NCBI RefSeq assembly: GCF_018688335.1
Contig: NZ_CP061316.1
Location: 62,001-126,000 of the forward strand
Reading direction: 5' to 3'
DNA from: Polynucleobacter sp. AP-Jannik-300A-C4
GTDB lineage: Bacteria > Pseudomonadota > Gammaproteobacteria > Burkholderiales > Burkholderiaceae
DNA length: 64,000 nt
Shown here piece after piece: positions 31,007-41,212 of this stretch. A program made the position numbers and the translations under genes. Each line of letters opens with the position of its first letter. Position 1 is the first letter of the stretch. The notes beneath the pieces were generated by a model. It saw only the letters and a program-made list of their open reading frames with translations. It made no database searches and had not been told where the DNA came from.

Positions 31007-31749
31007 TGGCGCTGGCAAAGTTTAAACGTGTTGTGCTACTTGGTATAGCGACTGCTATGGTTGGTTGTGCATCTTTACCTGCAGGTGTTCAGCCATCTCC
31101 ACAGGACCCTTGGGAGCCATTTAATCGCTCAGTATTTGAATTCAATGAAGGCTTAGATGCTTATGTTCTTAAGCCAGTGGTTGCCGGATATCGTTTTGTT
31201 TTGCCGGAGTTTGTGCGTGACGGTATTTACAACTTCTTTAGTAACTACAGCGATATCTATACAGCCCTCCAAAACCTATTGCAGGGCAAGCCAGACTATG
31301 CATTTAACGATCTTATGCGGGTAGTGGTCAATACCACTATGGGCCTGGGTGGTTTAATTGATTTGGCAACCCCAGGTGGCCTTGAAAAACATAAAGAAGA
31401 CTGGGGTCAAACTTTTGGGGTGTGGGGCATACCATCGGGACCATATGTTGTTTTGCCATTTTTTGGCCCAAGCAATGTGCGCGACACCTTTGGTACCGCA
31501 GCGGATTTAGAGTCAGATTACTTATTTAGATTATTGCCAGATGTTGCTTTAAGAAATAGCTTGACTGGTCTTAGGGTAGTCAATTCTCGAAATACGTATT
31601 ACGAAGCTGGTGATTTATTGGATGGGGCAGCTATTGATAAGTACAGCTTTATGCGTGACGCGTACATCCAAAGACGTCAATATCAGATTAATGAGGGTCG
31701 GAATGATGAAGAGCCATTAATGCCCCCATATCAAAATCCTTATGAGTAA
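31006..31749 (+). CDS. mlaA: Outer-membrane phospholipid-removing lipoprotein MlaA (VacJ)
   Basis: 247 residues with a lipoprotein signal and lipobox AMVGCAS (Cys21). The MlaA/VacJ core is visible: DPWEPFNRSVFEFNEGLDAY near residue 35, FFSNYSDIYTALQNLLQGK, and WGQTFGVWGIPSGPYVVLP. It takes mislocalised phospholipids from the outer leaflet and hands them to MlaC. Placement inside the mla operon, between mlaD and mlaC, is usual for betaproteobacteria. Confidence 0.96.
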   Translation: MALAKFKRVVLLGIATAMVGCASLPAGVQPSPQDPWEPFNRSVFEFNEGLDAYVLKPVVAGYRFVLPEFVRDGIYNFFSNYSDIYTALQNLLQGKPDYAFNDLMRVVVNTTMGLGGLIDLATPGGLEKHKEDWGQTFGVWGIPSGPYVVLPFFGPSNVRDTFGTAADLESDYLFRLLPDVALRNSLTGLRVVNSRNTYYEAGDLLDGAAIDKYSFMRDAYIQRRQYQINEGRNDEEPLMPPYQNPYE

Positions 31750-31820
31750 TATTGGCTGATTACATCAGATTGATGAAAAGGCTAAAATGGCCCTCAATCA
31801 TCAGCCCAGAGCGAGGAAAT

Positions 31821-32468
31821 ATGAAAAGCCAAAAACCCATTCAAAAATACTTTACAGCCTTGCTCACAGGCTTGTTTTTGTTTGCAGGTAGCGTTTCTGC
31901 GCAAGTAGTTGACCAGTCAACGCCAGATGGTTTGATCAAGACGGTAGTTTCAGACGTAATGGCTTCTGTAAAGTCTGACCCAGAAATTCAAAAAGGCAAT
32001 ATCACGCGCATCGTAGATTTGGTAGATAAGAAAATTGTTCCCTATACCGATATGCGCCGCACTACTGAAATGGCAATGGGCCCCAATTGGAAAAAAGCCA
32101 CCCCAGAGCAGCAGGCTCAATTAATTTCTGAGTTTAAGAATTTACTGATTCGCACTTACTCTGGCGCTCTAAGCCAGCTACGCGATCAAACGATTCAATT
32201 TAAGCCTTTGCGTGCAGCTCCTGACGATAAAGAGGTCATTGTGAAGACTGTAGTGATTGGTCGTGGTGACCCCATACCACTCGACTATCGCCTAGAAAAA
32301 ACAGCTAATGGATGGAAGGTCTATGACATGAATATCATGGGTGTTTGGCTGGTAGAGGCTTATCGCAATCAATTCGCTAATCAGATTAGCCAGAATGGTG
32401 TGGAAGGTTTGGTGAAGTTCTTGCAGGATCGCAATAAGCAGCTTGCTGCTGCAAAGCCAGCAAACTAA
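31821..32468 (+). CDS. mlaC: Periplasmic phospholipid-binding protein MlaC
   Basis: 215 residues from ATG 31821, chosen because GAGGAAAT precedes it and a signal peptide follows (YFTALLTGLFLFAGSVSAQV). The open frame reaches back to a TTG at 31752 without a plausible leader. The MlaC (Tol_Tol_Ttg2) fold has NITRIVDLVDKKIVPYTDMRR and the C-terminal YDMNIMGVWLVEAYRNQF. It shuttles lipids between MlaA and MlaD. Confidence 0.95.
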   Translation: MKSQKPIQKYFTALLTGLFLFAGSVSAQVVDQSTPDGLIKTVVSDVMASVKSDPEIQKGNITRIVDLVDKKIVPYTDMRRTTEMAMGPNWKKATPEQQAQLISEFKNLLIRTYSGALSQLRDQTIQFKPLRAAPDDKEVIVKTVVIGRGDPIPLDYRLEKTANGWKVYDMNIMGVWLVEAYRNQFANQISQNGVEGLVKFLQDRNKQLAAAKPAN

Positions 32469-32502
32469 AAAGCTCACAAGATCAATCAAAGATAAATAGC
32501 AG

Positions 32503-32763
32503 ATGCCATTTTTATTGCCCACCTCAGTGACACAGAATAATGTTTTGCAGTTAGAAAAGGATGGCCTGTTAAATCTTGCGACATTAAGAAATATAGATTG
32601 CATCAATCTCAAGGATTTTGACTCTACTGTGCTAACAGTGTTGTTGGCATGGCAGAAAAAATTGCAAGCCGGGGGTCAGCAGATTTCTATACAAAATGCA
32701 CCGAAAAAGTTAACCGTGTTGGCTGGCGTATATGGCGTTGCTGAGTTGCTAGGTTTGTCATAG
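32503..32763 (+). CDS. mlaB: STAS-domain protein MlaB
   Basis: 86 residues forming a small STAS domain: LNLATLRNIDCINLKDFDST with the central VLTVLLAWQKKLQAGGQQIS and ending LAGVYGVAELLGL. In E. coli MlaB binds MlaF and regulates the transporter's assembly and activity. It lies as the last mla gene, 34 bp after mlaC, and one base before the ABC gene that follows. Confidence 0.88.
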   Translation: MPFLLPTSVTQNNVLQLEKDGLLNLATLRNIDCINLKDFDSTVLTVLLAWQKKLQAGGQQISIQNAPKKLTVLAGVYGVAELLGLS

Positions 32764-32764
32764 C

Positions 32765-33517
32765 ATGCATGCAGCAATATCGATAAAGAACGTATCAAAA
32801 AATTATGGCGCCCTACAAGCGCTCGATGATGTTTCCTTATCAATAGATCAAGGTGAGTTCTTTGGCTTGCTTGGTCCCAATGGTGCTGGTAAGACAACGC
32901 TCATTTCCATTCTCGCTGGGTTAGTCACTGCTGATCGTGGCCATGCTGAAATCATGGGTGCGGATGTTCAGAGTCAGTTTCGTGACGCACGTCGCATGCT
33001 GGGAGTCGTGCCGCAGGAGCTAGTATTCGACCCCTTCTTTACTGTTAGAGAGACGCTGCAATTTCAGTCTGGCTATTTTGGCATTCGTCATAACGATGAC
33101 TGGATTGACGAGATCATGGCGAACCTGGATCTCACCAATAAGGCTGACAGCAATATGCGCTCTCTATCTGGTGGTATGAAGCGTCGAGTATTGGTTGCGC
33201 AGGCTTTGGTACACCGGCCGCCTGTGATTATTTTGGATGAACCAACAGCTGGTGTTGACGTAGAGCTACGCCAATCTCTTTGGCAATTTATTAGTCGCTT
33301 AAATCAAGATGGCCACACGATTGTCTTAACAACCCATTACCTTGAAGAGGCTGAGGCACTTTGCCAGCGCATTGCTATGCTCAAGCAAGGAAAGATTGTT
33401 GCTTTGGACACCACTGCAAATTTATTGAGTCAGTATGGCTCTGTGAAGAAAGATGGCGAGGGTAAGACAGATCTCGAAGATGTGTTTGTCAACATCATGT
33501 CGGGAGGCGCTCGATGA
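32765..33517 (+). CDS. ABC-2 type transporter ATP-binding protein (YadG-like)
   Basis: 250 residues. Walker A is GPNGAGKTT near residue 40, signature SLSGGMKRRVLVAQAL, Walker B VIILDEPTAGVD and H-loop VLTTHYLEEAEAL. This class pairs with ABC-2 permeases such as YadH and drug or polysaccharide exporters. The C-terminal part (KTDLEDVFVNIM) resembles the DrrA-type tail. The next gene, overlapping by 4 bp, is the permease. Substrate unknown; the pair is conserved beside mla in relatives. Confidence 0.92.
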   Translation: MHAAISIKNVSKNYGALQALDDVSLSIDQGEFFGLLGPNGAGKTTLISILAGLVTADRGHAEIMGADVQSQFRDARRMLGVVPQELVFDPFFTVRETLQFQSGYFGIRHNDDWIDEIMANLDLTNKADSNMRSLSGGMKRRVLVAQALVHRPPVIILDEPTAGVDVELRQSLWQFISRLNQDGHTIVLTTHYLEEAEALCQRIAMLKQGKIVALDTTANLLSQYGSVKKDGEGKTDLEDVFVNIMSGGAR

Positions 33518-34302
33518 AACCTATCTTAAATAAGCTGCCAATCTCCTATGGCAGTGGTTTCCCAACATTGCTCCGTAAAGAAATTAAGCGTTTTTATAAA
33601 GTAGCGTTTCAGACGGTTGCGGCACCAGTGCTTACCGCTGTTCTGTATTTGATGATTTTCGGACATGTGCTGGAAGGCAAAGAGGTGTATGGTCGCTTGA
33701 ACTACACCGCCTTCTTAATTCCGGGCTTGGTCATGATGAGCGTGTTGCAGAATGCATTTGCGAATACTTCTTCATCACTCATTCAATCAAAGGTAACTGG
33801 CAATCTAGTTTTTGTATTGCTAGCTCCATTTAGTCACTTAGAGTTTTATGCCGCTTATGTCTTGGCTGCAGTGTTTCGTGGAATTGTTGTTGGCTCAGGC
33901 GTACTGATAATTACGGCATGGTTTGCAATACCATCCTTTGAATACCCGCTATGGATCCTCGCATTTGCTCTCTTAGGCGCAGCAATTTTGGGAAGCATGG
34001 GTTTAATTGCTGGTATCTGGGCTGATAAATACGATCAACTTGCTGCTTTCCAGAATTTCATCATCATGCCGGCAACCATGTTGTCAGGTGTGTTTTATTC
34101 CATTCATTCTTTGCCGGCAGAATGGCAAGTGGTATCGCACTTCAATCCATTCTTCTACATGATTGATGGTTTCCGTTACGGCTTCTTTGGAGTGTCAGAT
34201 ATATCCCCGTGGAATAGTTTGGTGATTGTGACCTGCTTCTTTGTCGTAGTGTCAGCGATTGCTTTGCGTTTACTGCAAAAAGGCTACAAGCTCAGGAACT
34301 AA
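33514..34302 (+). CDS. ABC-2 type transporter permease (YadH-like)
   Basis: 262 residues with six membrane segments. Motifs are the N-terminal LRKEIKRFYKVAFQTVAAPV, then YTAFLIPGLVMMSVLQNAF and PATMLSGVFYSIHSLPAEW, typical of the ABC-2 family. It would form an inner-membrane exporter with the preceding ATPase. The ATG overlaps the ATPase stop. Substrate cannot be told from sequence. Confidence 0.92.
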   Translation: MKPILNKLPISYGSGFPTLLRKEIKRFYKVAFQTVAAPVLTAVLYLMIFGHVLEGKEVYGRLNYTAFLIPGLVMMSVLQNAFANTSSSLIQSKVTGNLVFVLLAPFSHLEFYAAYVLAAVFRGIVVGSGVLIITAWFAIPSFEYPLWILAFALLGAAILGSMGLIAGIWADKYDQLAAFQNFIIMPATMLSGVFYSIHSLPAEWQVVSHFNPFFYMIDGFRYGFFGVSDISPWNSLVIVTCFFVVVSAIALRLLQKGYKLRN

Positions 34303-34364
34303 TTGTTACCCCCCTTAAATTCGAATTAAAAAATTATTCAGAAATTAGAAATCAGGAGATTGTG

Positions 34365-34613
34365 ATGTTGCCGACCCCAGAACAAATTGAAGGCTATATT
34401 CAGCAGGGCCTCGCATGTACTCATGTGAAAGTTGAGGGTGATGGACAGCATTTTTTTGCGACGATTGTGAGTCCAGAGTTTGAAGGCAAGCGTCTAATTC
34501 AGCGCCATCAGTTGGTATATGGTGCTATGGGTGACCGTATGAAAGCTGAAGTTCACGCTTTATCAATCAAAGCATTTACTCCTCAAGAGTTCGCACAAAA
34601 CACTCCAACTTAA
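34365..34613 (+). CDS. BolA-family protein (IbaG-like)
   Basis: 82 residues from ATG 34365, with AGGAG 6 bp before it (a GTG at 34362 is also in frame). The BolA fold shows as VEGDGQHFFATIVSPEFEGK, RLIQRHQLVYGAMGDRM and the final MKAEVHALSIKAFTP. BolA/IbaG proteins bind monothiol glutaredoxins and iron-sulfur clusters; a CGFS glutaredoxin (grxD) lies at 58614. Gene order mla-ibaG-murA also occurs in E. coli. Confidence 0.9.
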   Translation: MLPTPEQIEGYIQQGLACTHVKVEGDGQHFFATIVSPEFEGKRLIQRHQLVYGAMGDRMKAEVHALSIKAFTPQEFAQNTPT

Positions 34614-34646
34614 AATACGACATTAGCCTTTTACTGGAATAGATTC

Positions 34647-35921
34647 ATGGATAAATTACGAATGGTTGGAGGCACCCCCCTAAAGGGTGAGGTGGTGATT
34701 GCGGGCGCCAAGAACGCAGCACTACCCATTTTGTGCGCTTGTTTGTTGACTGATCAACCTATCACTTTGCGTAATGTTCCTGATTTGCAAGATGTGCGTA
34801 CTATGCTCAAGCTTCTCCAAGAGATTGGAGTAGTTGTTAGTTTTCCAGATGCGAATGACCGCAACCATGTAGTGCTCAACGCAGCAACCATCAAGAGTTC
34901 TGAGGCAACCTACGAGATGGTGAAAACCATGCGTGCCTCGATTTTGGTTCTCGGTCCATTGCTTGCCAGAATGCATAATGCCAAGGTTTCTTTACCGGGT
35001 GGTTGCGCTATTGGTGCACGCCCAGTGGATCAGCACATCAAGGGCTTAAAAGCCATGGGTGCCACCATCAAGATTAAGAGTGGATACATTCAGGCAGAAA
35101 CCAAATCCGCCACGGGGCGCTTGCAAGGTGCCTCGATTTTGACGGACATGATCACCGTAACTGGTACAGAGAATTTATTGATGGCTGCTACTTTGGCGTC
35201 AGGCACAACTATTTTGGAGAATGCCGCACGAGAGCCTGAAGTAGGCGACTTGGCTGAGTTGCTCGTCAAAATGGGTGCCAAGATTACCGGTATTGGTAGC
35301 GACCGCTTAGTCATCGAGGGCGTGGAGAAGCTCCATGGTGCAGAACATGCTGTGATTGCAGATCGTATTGAGGCGGGTACATTCTTATGCGCAGTTGCGG
35401 CTGCTGGCGGTGAGGTGTTGGTCAAGCACTGTCGTCCGGATACATTGGATGCGGTGATTGTGAAACTCAAAGAGGCTGGCTTAGAAATGGAAGTGGGCCC
35501 TGATTGGATCAAAGCCTCCATGAAAAGTCGCCCCAAGGCCGTTAGCTTCCGCACTTCTGAGTACCCGGCTTTCCCGACAGATATGCAGGCTCAACTCATG
35601 GCGGTCAATGCGATTGCTGAGGGCAACGCCACGATTACTGAAACTATCTTTGAAAACCGCTTTATGCACGTTCAAGAGATGAACCGACTAGGGGCTGATA
35701 TTGCAATTGAGGGTAATACTGCAATTGCGCAGGGTGTTGAGAAGTTATCTGGCGCTATCGTAATGGCTACGGATTTACGTGCTTCAGCCAGCTTGGTAAT
35801 TGCAGGCTTGGCCGCCCAAGGCGAAACACAGGTAGACCGGATTTATCACCTAGATCGTGGATATGACCGTATGGAGCAAAAGTTGACCCTCTTGGGGGCC
35901 AACATTCAGCGAATCAAGTAA
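34647..35921 (+). CDS. murA: UDP-N-acetylglucosamine 1-carboxyvinyltransferase
   Basis: 424 residues. The phosphoenolpyruvate-binding cysteine is Cys120 in [16 protein letters not shown], and Lys22 in GAKNAALP is the substrate-binding lysine. It makes enolpyruvyl-UDP-GlcNAc, the first committed step of peptidoglycan synthesis; the Cys makes it fosfomycin-sensitive in type. It starts the region that leads into the his genes with a 20-bp gap to hisG. Confidence 0.98.
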   Translation: MDKLRMVGGTPLKGEVVIAGAKNAALPILCACLLTDQPITLRNVPDLQDVRTMLKLLQEIGVVVSFPDANDRNHVVLNAATIKSSEATYEMVKTMRASILVLGPLLARMHNAKVSLPGGCAIGARPVDQHIKGLKAMGATIKIKSGYIQAETKSATGRLQGASILTDMITVTGTENLLMAATLASGTTILENAAREPEVGDLAELLVKMGAKITGIGSDRLVIEGVEKLHGAEHAVIADRIEAGTFLCAVAAAGGEVLVKHCRPDTLDAVIVKLKEAGLEMEVGPDWIKASMKSRPKAVSFRTSEYPAFPTDMQAQLMAVNAIAEGNATITETIFENRFMHVQEMNRLGADIAIEGNTAIAQGVEKLSGAIVMATDLRASASLVIAGLAAQGETQVDRIYHLDRGYDRMEQKLTLLGANIQRIK

Positions 35922-35941
35922 GCCTGATAGATAATTAGTCC

Positions 35942-36568
35942 ATGAAGTTAACTTTAGCCCTCTCGAAGGGGCGCATCTTCGAAGAAACTGCTGAGATCTT
36001 ATCCAAGATCGGTATTCGTCCGCTTGAGGATCCAGAAAAGTCGCGCAAACTCATTATTGAGACCTCCAATCCTGATGTGCGCCTGATTATTGTGCGTGCT
36101 TCAGATGTGCCGACCTATGTTCAGTTTGGTGGAGCTGATTTTGGAGTTGCTGGCCTTGACGTCTTAATGGAAAACGGCACCGATGGTTTGTATGTTCCTT
36201 TTGATTTGAATATCGCTAAATGCCGTATGTCCGTTGCCGTTAAAGAGGGCTTTGATTATGAGGCTGCGGTAAAGCAAGGTTCTCGTCTAAAAATTGCCAC
36301 TAAGTATGTCAATTGTGCACGTGAACATTTTGCTAATAAAGGCGTACACATCGATACGATTCATTTGTATGGCTCGATGGAGTTAGCCCCCTTGGTTGGA
36401 TTAGCGGATGCGATTGTAGATTTGGTGTCCACTGGAAATACCTTGCGTGCAAATGGTTTGGTTGAGGTTGAGCCAATCGCCGATATCAGTGCACGCTTAG
36501 TGGTTAATCAAGCTTCTTATAAACGGAAGCGTTCACAGCTACAGCCATTTTTTGAATTGTTGAAGTAA
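35942..36568 (+). CDS. hisG: ATP phosphoribosyltransferase, short form
   Basis: 208 residues, which is the short HisG form lacking the C-terminal regulatory domain. Such enzymes need HisZ as a partner, and hisZ is not in this window. Motifs are [16 protein letters not shown] at the start, [13 protein letters not shown], and [18 protein letters not shown]. It catalyses the first step of histidine synthesis. Confidence 0.97.
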   Translation: MKLTLALSKGRIFEETAEILSKIGIRPLEDPEKSRKLIIETSNPDVRLIIVRASDVPTYVQFGGADFGVAGLDVLMENGTDGLYVPFDLNIAKCRMSVAVKEGFDYEAAVKQGSRLKIATKYVNCAREHFANKGVHIDTIHLYGSMELAPLVGLADAIVDLVSTGNTLRANGLVEVEPIADISARLVVNQASYKRKRSQLQPFFELLK

Positions 36569-36580
36569 GTAAATATTCAA

Positions 36581-37903
36581 ATGTCAGCGCAAGTTAAAGT
36601 CAAACGCCTTAATAGCAAAGATTCTGGGTTCAAAGAAACTCTGCTTTCAAGTCTATCTTTGCCGATGGCAGATGATGAGGCGATTGATGCTGCAGTAGTT
36701 AAAATTTTGGCACAAGTAAAAGCCAATGGCGACGCGGCGGTGATTGATTTTACAAAGCAGTTTGATCGCTTAAATGTTACTAGCGTTACTGAGTTAGAGA
36801 TTTCTCAAGCAGAATTAAAAACAGCCTACGAAGGTTTATCAGCTGAGCAAAAAAATGCTTTGGATATTGCTGCGCAAAGAGTGCGTGCGTATCACGAGAA
36901 ACAAAAGATTGAAGCAGGTTGTCACTCTTGGGAATATGAAGAGGCTGATGGCACGCGCTTGGGCCAGAAAGTCACGGCCTTGGATCGCGTGGGTATTTAT
37001 GTTCCTGGCGGTAAAGCGGCTTATCCCTCTTCGGTATTAATGAATGCTATTCCTGCCAAGGTTGCCGGTGTAAAAGAAGTCATCATGGTGGTGCCCACTC
37101 CTGATGGCGCTCGCAACCCCTTGGTATTGGCTGCTGCATACTTATCTGGAGTTGATCGCGTCTTTACGATTGGCGGTGCACAAGCTGTTGGTGCTTTGGC
37201 TTATGGTACACAGACTATTCCACCGGTCGATAAGATTGTTGGTCCTGGTAATGCCTATGTAGCAGCTGCTAAGCGCAGAGTGTTTGGTACTGTTGGTATC
37301 GATATGATTGCTGGCCCTTCAGAAATTTTGATTCTCTGCGATGGTTCTAGTAATTCCGATTGGATCGCGATGGATCTATTTTCTCAAGCAGAGCATGATG
37401 AGTTAGCGCAATCTATTTTGCTTTGCCCAGATGAGAAATTTATTGAGCAAGTGCAAGTAAGTATTAATAAGCTATTACCAGAGATGCCAAGAAAGAAAGT
37501 CATTGAAGCTTCGCTTACTAATCGCGCTTTATTGATTCAGGTAAGCGATATGGGCGAGGCTTGTGAGATCGCCAATGCGATCGCTGCTGAGCATTTAGAA
37601 ATTTGTGCAACTGAGCCGCGTAAGTGGGCTGAGTTAATCCGTCATGCTGGCGCCATCTTTATGGGTAACTATACTAGCGAATCTCTAGGGGATTACTGTG
37701 CAGGCCCGAATCATGTTTTACCAACAGCACGCACTGCACGCTTCTCTTCGCCATTGGGCGTGTATGACTTTATCAAACGCTCCAGCATGATCGAAGTGAG
37801 TGAGGCAGGAGCTCAAACATTAGGCGCTGTTGCTAGTACGCTAGCGCATGGTGAGGGTTTAACGGCTCATGCCCGTGCTGCTGAGATGCGACTGAAAAAA
37901 TAA
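36581..37903 (+). CDS. hisD: Histidinol dehydrogenase
   Basis: 440 residues. Signature segments are [20 protein letters not shown] near residue 137, [20 protein letters not shown] and AEHDELAQ (zinc site), with EHLEI and [12 protein letters not shown]. It oxidises L-histidinol to histidine in two NAD-dependent steps. The gene is followed after 2 bp by the convergent hisC. Confidence 0.98.
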   Translation: MSAQVKVKRLNSKDSGFKETLLSSLSLPMADDEAIDAAVVKILAQVKANGDAAVIDFTKQFDRLNVTSVTELEISQAELKTAYEGLSAEQKNALDIAAQRVRAYHEKQKIEAGCHSWEYEEADGTRLGQKVTALDRVGIYVPGGKAAYPSSVLMNAIPAKVAGVKEVIMVVPTPDGARNPLVLAAAYLSGVDRVFTIGGAQAVGALAYGTQTIPPVDKIVGPGNAYVAAAKRRVFGTVGIDMIAGPSEILILCDGSSNSDWIAMDLFSQAEHDELAQSILLCPDEKFIEQVQVSINKLLPEMPRKKVIEASLTNRALLIQVSDMGEACEIANAIAAEHLEICATEPRKWAELIRHAGAIFMGNYTSESLGDYCAGPNHVLPTARTARFSSPLGVYDFIKRSSMIEVSEAGAQTLGAVASTLAHGEGLTAHARAAEMRLKK

Positions 37904-37905
37904 AC

Positions 37906-38979
37906 TTAAGCGCTAGCCAAAATTTCTTTCAGAGCGGTAATCAATTCATTCGTTTGATCATCAGTGCCGATGGTGATACGCAAAAACTCTTCAATTCGGG
38001 CTGACTTGAAGTGACGCACAATAATTCCACGATCGCGTAAAGCTTGATATAGCTTTGCCCCGGCATGCCTAGGATGCCGAGTAAAAATAAAGTTAGCTGT
38101 AGATGGCAAGGTATCAAAACCTAGTGAGGCTAGTTCGCCCACTAAGCGCTCACGAGTGTGGATTACTTTTTTACTAGTTGATTCCAAATGGGTTTGATCT
38201 TGGATTGCAGCAATTGCTCCTGCTTGAGCCAAACGACCAAGTGGATAGGAGTTAAAACTATTCTTCACTCGCTCTAAACCTTCAATGAGGTCTGGATGTC
38301 CCACCGCAAATCCAACGCGAAGTCCTGCTAGGGCGCGTGACTTAGAGAGGGTGTGTACGACTAGGAGGTTTTCTGGACAAGTGTTTCCGCGAAGTAGGGG
38401 AATGCAAGACTCAGTTCCGTAATCTACATAAGCTTCGTCAATCACCACTACGGAATCGGTATTTCTGCTGAGCAGAGCTTCAATATCTGATCGCGGAATG
38501 GCTCGACCAGTTGGAGCATTGGGATTGGGGAAAATAATTCCACCATTGGGGGTTTTGAAATCCCCCGCCTGAATCTCAAAATCAGGGCCGAGGGGGACTG
38601 CTTGATACTCAATCCCAAATAACTTGCAATAAACCGGGTAGAAGCTATAAGTAATATCCGGAAACTGAACGGGCTTGGCTTGTTTGAGTAGGCCCAAAAA
38701 TACGTGTGCCAGGACTTCATCAGAGCCATTTCCTAAAAAGACCTGTTTTGGGTCTAAGCCGTGTAAATCGGCAATAGCTTTTTTAAGGGCCGCTCCTTCG
38801 GGGTCTGGATAGAGCCTTAAATCATCCGTGTTTTCTTGATTTATGGCGGCTAGGGCCTTGGGCGAAGGGCCATAAGGACTCTCATTCGTGTTGAGCTTTA
38901 CCAGCCGCTCCATTTGCGGTTGTTCCCCAGGGACGTAAGGGGTGAGGGTCTGAACTACGGGGCTCCAAAAGCGGCTCAT
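37906..38979 (-). CDS. hisC: Histidinol-phosphate aminotransferase, inverted within the his cluster
   Basis: 357 residues, a fold-type I PLP enzyme. Motifs are [38 protein letters not shown] and the PLP lysine in [16 protein letters not shown]. It makes histidinol phosphate. In most relatives hisC lies in line between hisD and hisB; here it is on the opposite strand, its stop 2 bp from the hisD stop. It needs its own promoter, presumably in the 126-bp divergent gap before hisB. Confidence 0.97.
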   Translation of the reverse strand: MSRFWSPVVQTLTPYVPGEQPQMERLVKLNTNESPYGPSPKALAAINQENTDDLRLYPDPEGAALKKAIADLHGLDPKQVFLGNGSDEVLAHVFLGLLKQAKPVQFPDITYSFYPVYCKLFGIEYQAVPLGPDFEIQAGDFKTPNGGIIFPNPNAPTGRAIPRSDIEALLSRNTDSVVVIDEAYVDYGTESCIPLLRGNTCPENLLVVHTLSKSRALAGLRVGFAVGHPDLIEGLERVKNSFNSYPLGRLAQAGAIAAIQDQTHLESTSKKVIHTRERLVGELASLGFDTLPSTANFIFTRHPRHAGAKLYQALRDRGIIVRHFKSARIEEFLRITIGTDDQTNELITALKEILASA

Positions 38980-39068
38980 GAGGGACTCTAGTCAAAAATC
39001 AGCAAAAATGAATAAACACCAGCAAATAAAATCGGCATTTATATCTGTATCAGGAATGATATTATGAG

Positions 39069-39105
39069 GCTTCAATCAACACTTCGCCTCGCGGCGCACT
39101 GAAGC
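39069..39105 (+). promoter_or_regulatory. Hairpin directly before hisB start
   Basis: GCTTCA (39069-39074) can pair with TGAAGC (39100-39105), and CGCC (39085-39088) with GGCG (39093-39096) inside it. The right outer arm touches the hisB ATG at 39106. A weak -10-like TATTAT lies at 39060-39065. It might mask the initiation region or simply stabilise the leader. No leader peptide rich in His codons was seen. Confidence 0.3.
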
Positions 39106-39693
39106 ATGCGGCAAGCCGACGTTACCCGAAACACTTCGGAAACCAAAATTCAAATTGCTATCAATTTAGATGGCACAGGTAAAGCTGAGCTAGCCTCAGG
39201 CGTACCCTTCCTAGACCATATGTTGGATCAAATTGCCCGTCACGGCATGATCGACCTTAAAGTGGTTGCTAAGGGCGATACCCATATTGATGATCACCAT
39301 ACTGTTGAGGATGTGGGCATTACCTTGGGTCAGGCGTTTGCTAAAGCGGTAGGCGATAAAGCGGGCATCACTCGCTATGGTCATTCTTATGTGCCTTTGG
39401 ATGAAACCCTTTCTCGCGTAGTGATCGATTTTTCTGGTCGCCCAGGCCTGGAGTTTAATGTCCCATTTACCCGTGCACGCGTGGGTGACTTTGACGTAGA
39501 TCTGAGCATCGAGTTCTTCCGTGGTTTTGTAAACCACGCCGGAGTAACTTTGCACATCGATAACCTACGTGGCATTAACGCTCATCACCAGATTGAAACC
39601 GTGTTCAAGGCTTTTGGGCGTGCATTGCGCATGGCTTTAGAGCTCGATCCACGCGCTTCCGGTGTTGTTCCTTCTACTAAGGGCAGTCTCTAA
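39106..39693 (+). CDS. hisB: Imidazoleglycerol-phosphate dehydratase
   Basis: 195 residues, the monofunctional dehydratase without the phosphatase domain of E. coli HisB. Metal-binding motifs [18 protein letters not shown] (near residue 61) and [20 protein letters not shown] (near 155) are present. It makes imidazole acetol phosphate. The ribosome-binding site is weak. The gene is the first of the collinear run to hisE and must be transcribed from within the gap after hisC. Confidence 0.97.
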   Translation: MRQADVTRNTSETKIQIAINLDGTGKAELASGVPFLDHMLDQIARHGMIDLKVVAKGDTHIDDHHTVEDVGITLGQAFAKAVGDKAGITRYGHSYVPLDETLSRVVIDFSGRPGLEFNVPFTRARVGDFDVDLSIEFFRGFVNHAGVTLHIDNLRGINAHHQIETVFKAFGRALRMALELDPRASGVVPSTKGSL

Positions 39694-39756
39694 TCTAGAA
39701 AAATTTCTAGCGTTGAGTAGAAGACTGTCAAAAAACTACAGAACATAGGCTAACAG

Positions 39757-40419
39757 TTGGCGCAAACTATTGCGATCGTTGACTACGGAATGGGTAATCT
39801 CCGTTCCGTGTATCAGGCCTTTCATCATGTGGCTCCAGATGCGAATGTCCTGATTGCACACACCCCAGAAGAAATCCTCTCCGCAGAGCGAGTTGTGCTA
39901 CCAGGTCAGGGTGCTATGCCAGATTGCATGAAGCACCTAGAGGAGTCTGGATTGCTGGAGTCACTTCTGAATGCAGCTAAAAACAAGCCATTGCTAGGTG
40001 TTTGTGTGGGCGAGCAAATGCTCTTTAACCAAAGCGCTGAAGTGCGAGCTGATTCCAATACCGCTTGGACACCTTGCTTGGGCTTGATTCCGGGTGAGGT
40101 CAGACGTTTTGAATTGGCTGGCAAACTACAGCCAGACGGTTCTGCCTACAAAGTGCCCCATATGGGTTGGAACCAAGTGCGTCAAGATCGTCAGCACCCA
40201 CTTTGGGATGGCATCCCAGATTTGACTAGTTTTTACTTTGTACATAGTTACTATGTTGTGCCGCAACGCAAAGAAGATATTGCTGGCTCAACTGAATATG
40301 GCGATTGGTTTACTTCTGCCGTTGCAAGGGATAATATTTTTGCAACACAATTTCATCCGGAAAAAAGTGCAGAATACGGATTAAAGCTCTACAAAAATTT
40401 TGTTTCTTGGCAACCTTAA
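39757..40419 (+). CDS. hisH: Imidazole glycerol phosphate synthase, glutaminase subunit
   Basis: 220 residues from a TTG start at 39757 (TTGGCGCAAACTATTGCG); no ATG lies nearby and the family N-terminus [14 protein letters not shown] begins at residue 6. The class-I amidotransferase triad is seen: Cys in [11 protein letters not shown], and His/Glu in TQFHPEKS. It gives ammonia to HisF. In several relatives marC lies between hisB and hisH; here there is only a 63-bp gap. Confidence 0.97.
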   Translation: MAQTIAIVDYGMGNLRSVYQAFHHVAPDANVLIAHTPEEILSAERVVLPGQGAMPDCMKHLEESGLLESLLNAAKNKPLLGVCVGEQMLFNQSAEVRADSNTAWTPCLGLIPGEVRRFELAGKLQPDGSAYKVPHMGWNQVRQDRQHPLWDGIPDLTSFYFVHSYYVVPQRKEDIAGSTEYGDWFTSAVARDNIFATQFHPEKSAEYGLKLYKNFVSWQP

Positions 40420-40439
40420 TACTTCTCTAAGCTACCGCT

Positions 40440-41201
40440 ATGCTGCTGATTCCCGCGATTGACCTAAAAGATGGCCACTGTGTTCGACTCGAACAAGGTG
40501 ACATGGATAAAGCCACTGTGTTTTCTGAAGATCCAGGTGCGATGGCTGCGCATTGGATTAGTAAGGGAGCGCGTCGTTTACATCTCGTCGATTTAAATGG
40601 CGCATTTGCTGGCAAGTTGAAGAATGAGTCTGCGATTAAATCCATTCTCAAAGCAGTAGGTGATGAGATACCAGTTCAGCTGGGTGGTGGTATTCGCGAT
40701 CTTGAAACGATTGAACGATTATTAGATGACGGTATTAGTACGGTCATTATTGGTACTGCAGCAGTGAAGAGTCCTGGTTTTGTACAAGATGCTTGCACTG
40801 CTTTTCCTGGCCACATCATGGTGGGACTGGATGCTCGCGATGGCAAGGTTGCAACAGATGGTTGGAGCAAGATCACAGGCCATGAAGTCATTGACCTCGC
40901 CAAAAAGTTTGAAGACTACGGTGTTGAAGCAATCATCTATACCGACATTGGTCGTGATGGCATGATGAAGGGTATCAATATGGATGCCACGATTAAATTA
41001 GCCCAAGCTATTCGGATCCCGGTGATTGCTAGTGGTGGTTTATCTAGCAATCAAGATATTGAAGCCTTGTGTGAAGCCGAATCTGAAGGCGTCATGGGTG
41101 TCATTGCGGGTCGATCGATTTATGCTGGCGACTTAGATTTAACTGCGGCACAAAAATATGCTGATGAGTTAACTCTGAAGTTTGCTAAGAAAATTATTTA
41201 G
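40440..41201 (+). CDS. hisA: Phosphoribosylformimino-5-aminoimidazole carboxamide ribotide isomerase
   Basis: 253 residues, a TIM barrel with the two half-barrel signatures [14 protein letters not shown] (catalytic Asp8) and [16 protein letters not shown] (catalytic Asp near 130), plus VQLGGGIRD and VIASGGLSS phosphate loops. It isomerises ProFAR to PRFAR. It lies 20 bp after hisH. Confidence 0.98.
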   Translation: MLLIPAIDLKDGHCVRLEQGDMDKATVFSEDPGAMAAHWISKGARRLHLVDLNGAFAGKLKNESAIKSILKAVGDEIPVQLGGGIRDLETIERLLDDGISTVIIGTAAVKSPGFVQDACTAFPGHIMVGLDARDGKVATDGWSKITGHEVIDLAKKFEDYGVEAIIYTDIGRDGMMKGINMDATIKLAQAIRIPVIASGGLSSNQDIEALCEAESEGVMGVIAGRSIYAGDLDLTAAQKYADELTLKFAKKII

Positions 41202-41212
41202 ATTGCTCAATA

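Noticed and set aside
35090..35554. 154-residue frame antisense to murA
   Set aside because: Ser/Pro/Thr-rich composition expected from reversing a coding strand; no start signal.
39695..39710. CTAGAAA-AA-TTTCTAG palindrome between hisB and hisH
   Set aside because: AT-rich, loop of two bases and no T-tract; too weak to call an operator or terminator without comparison.
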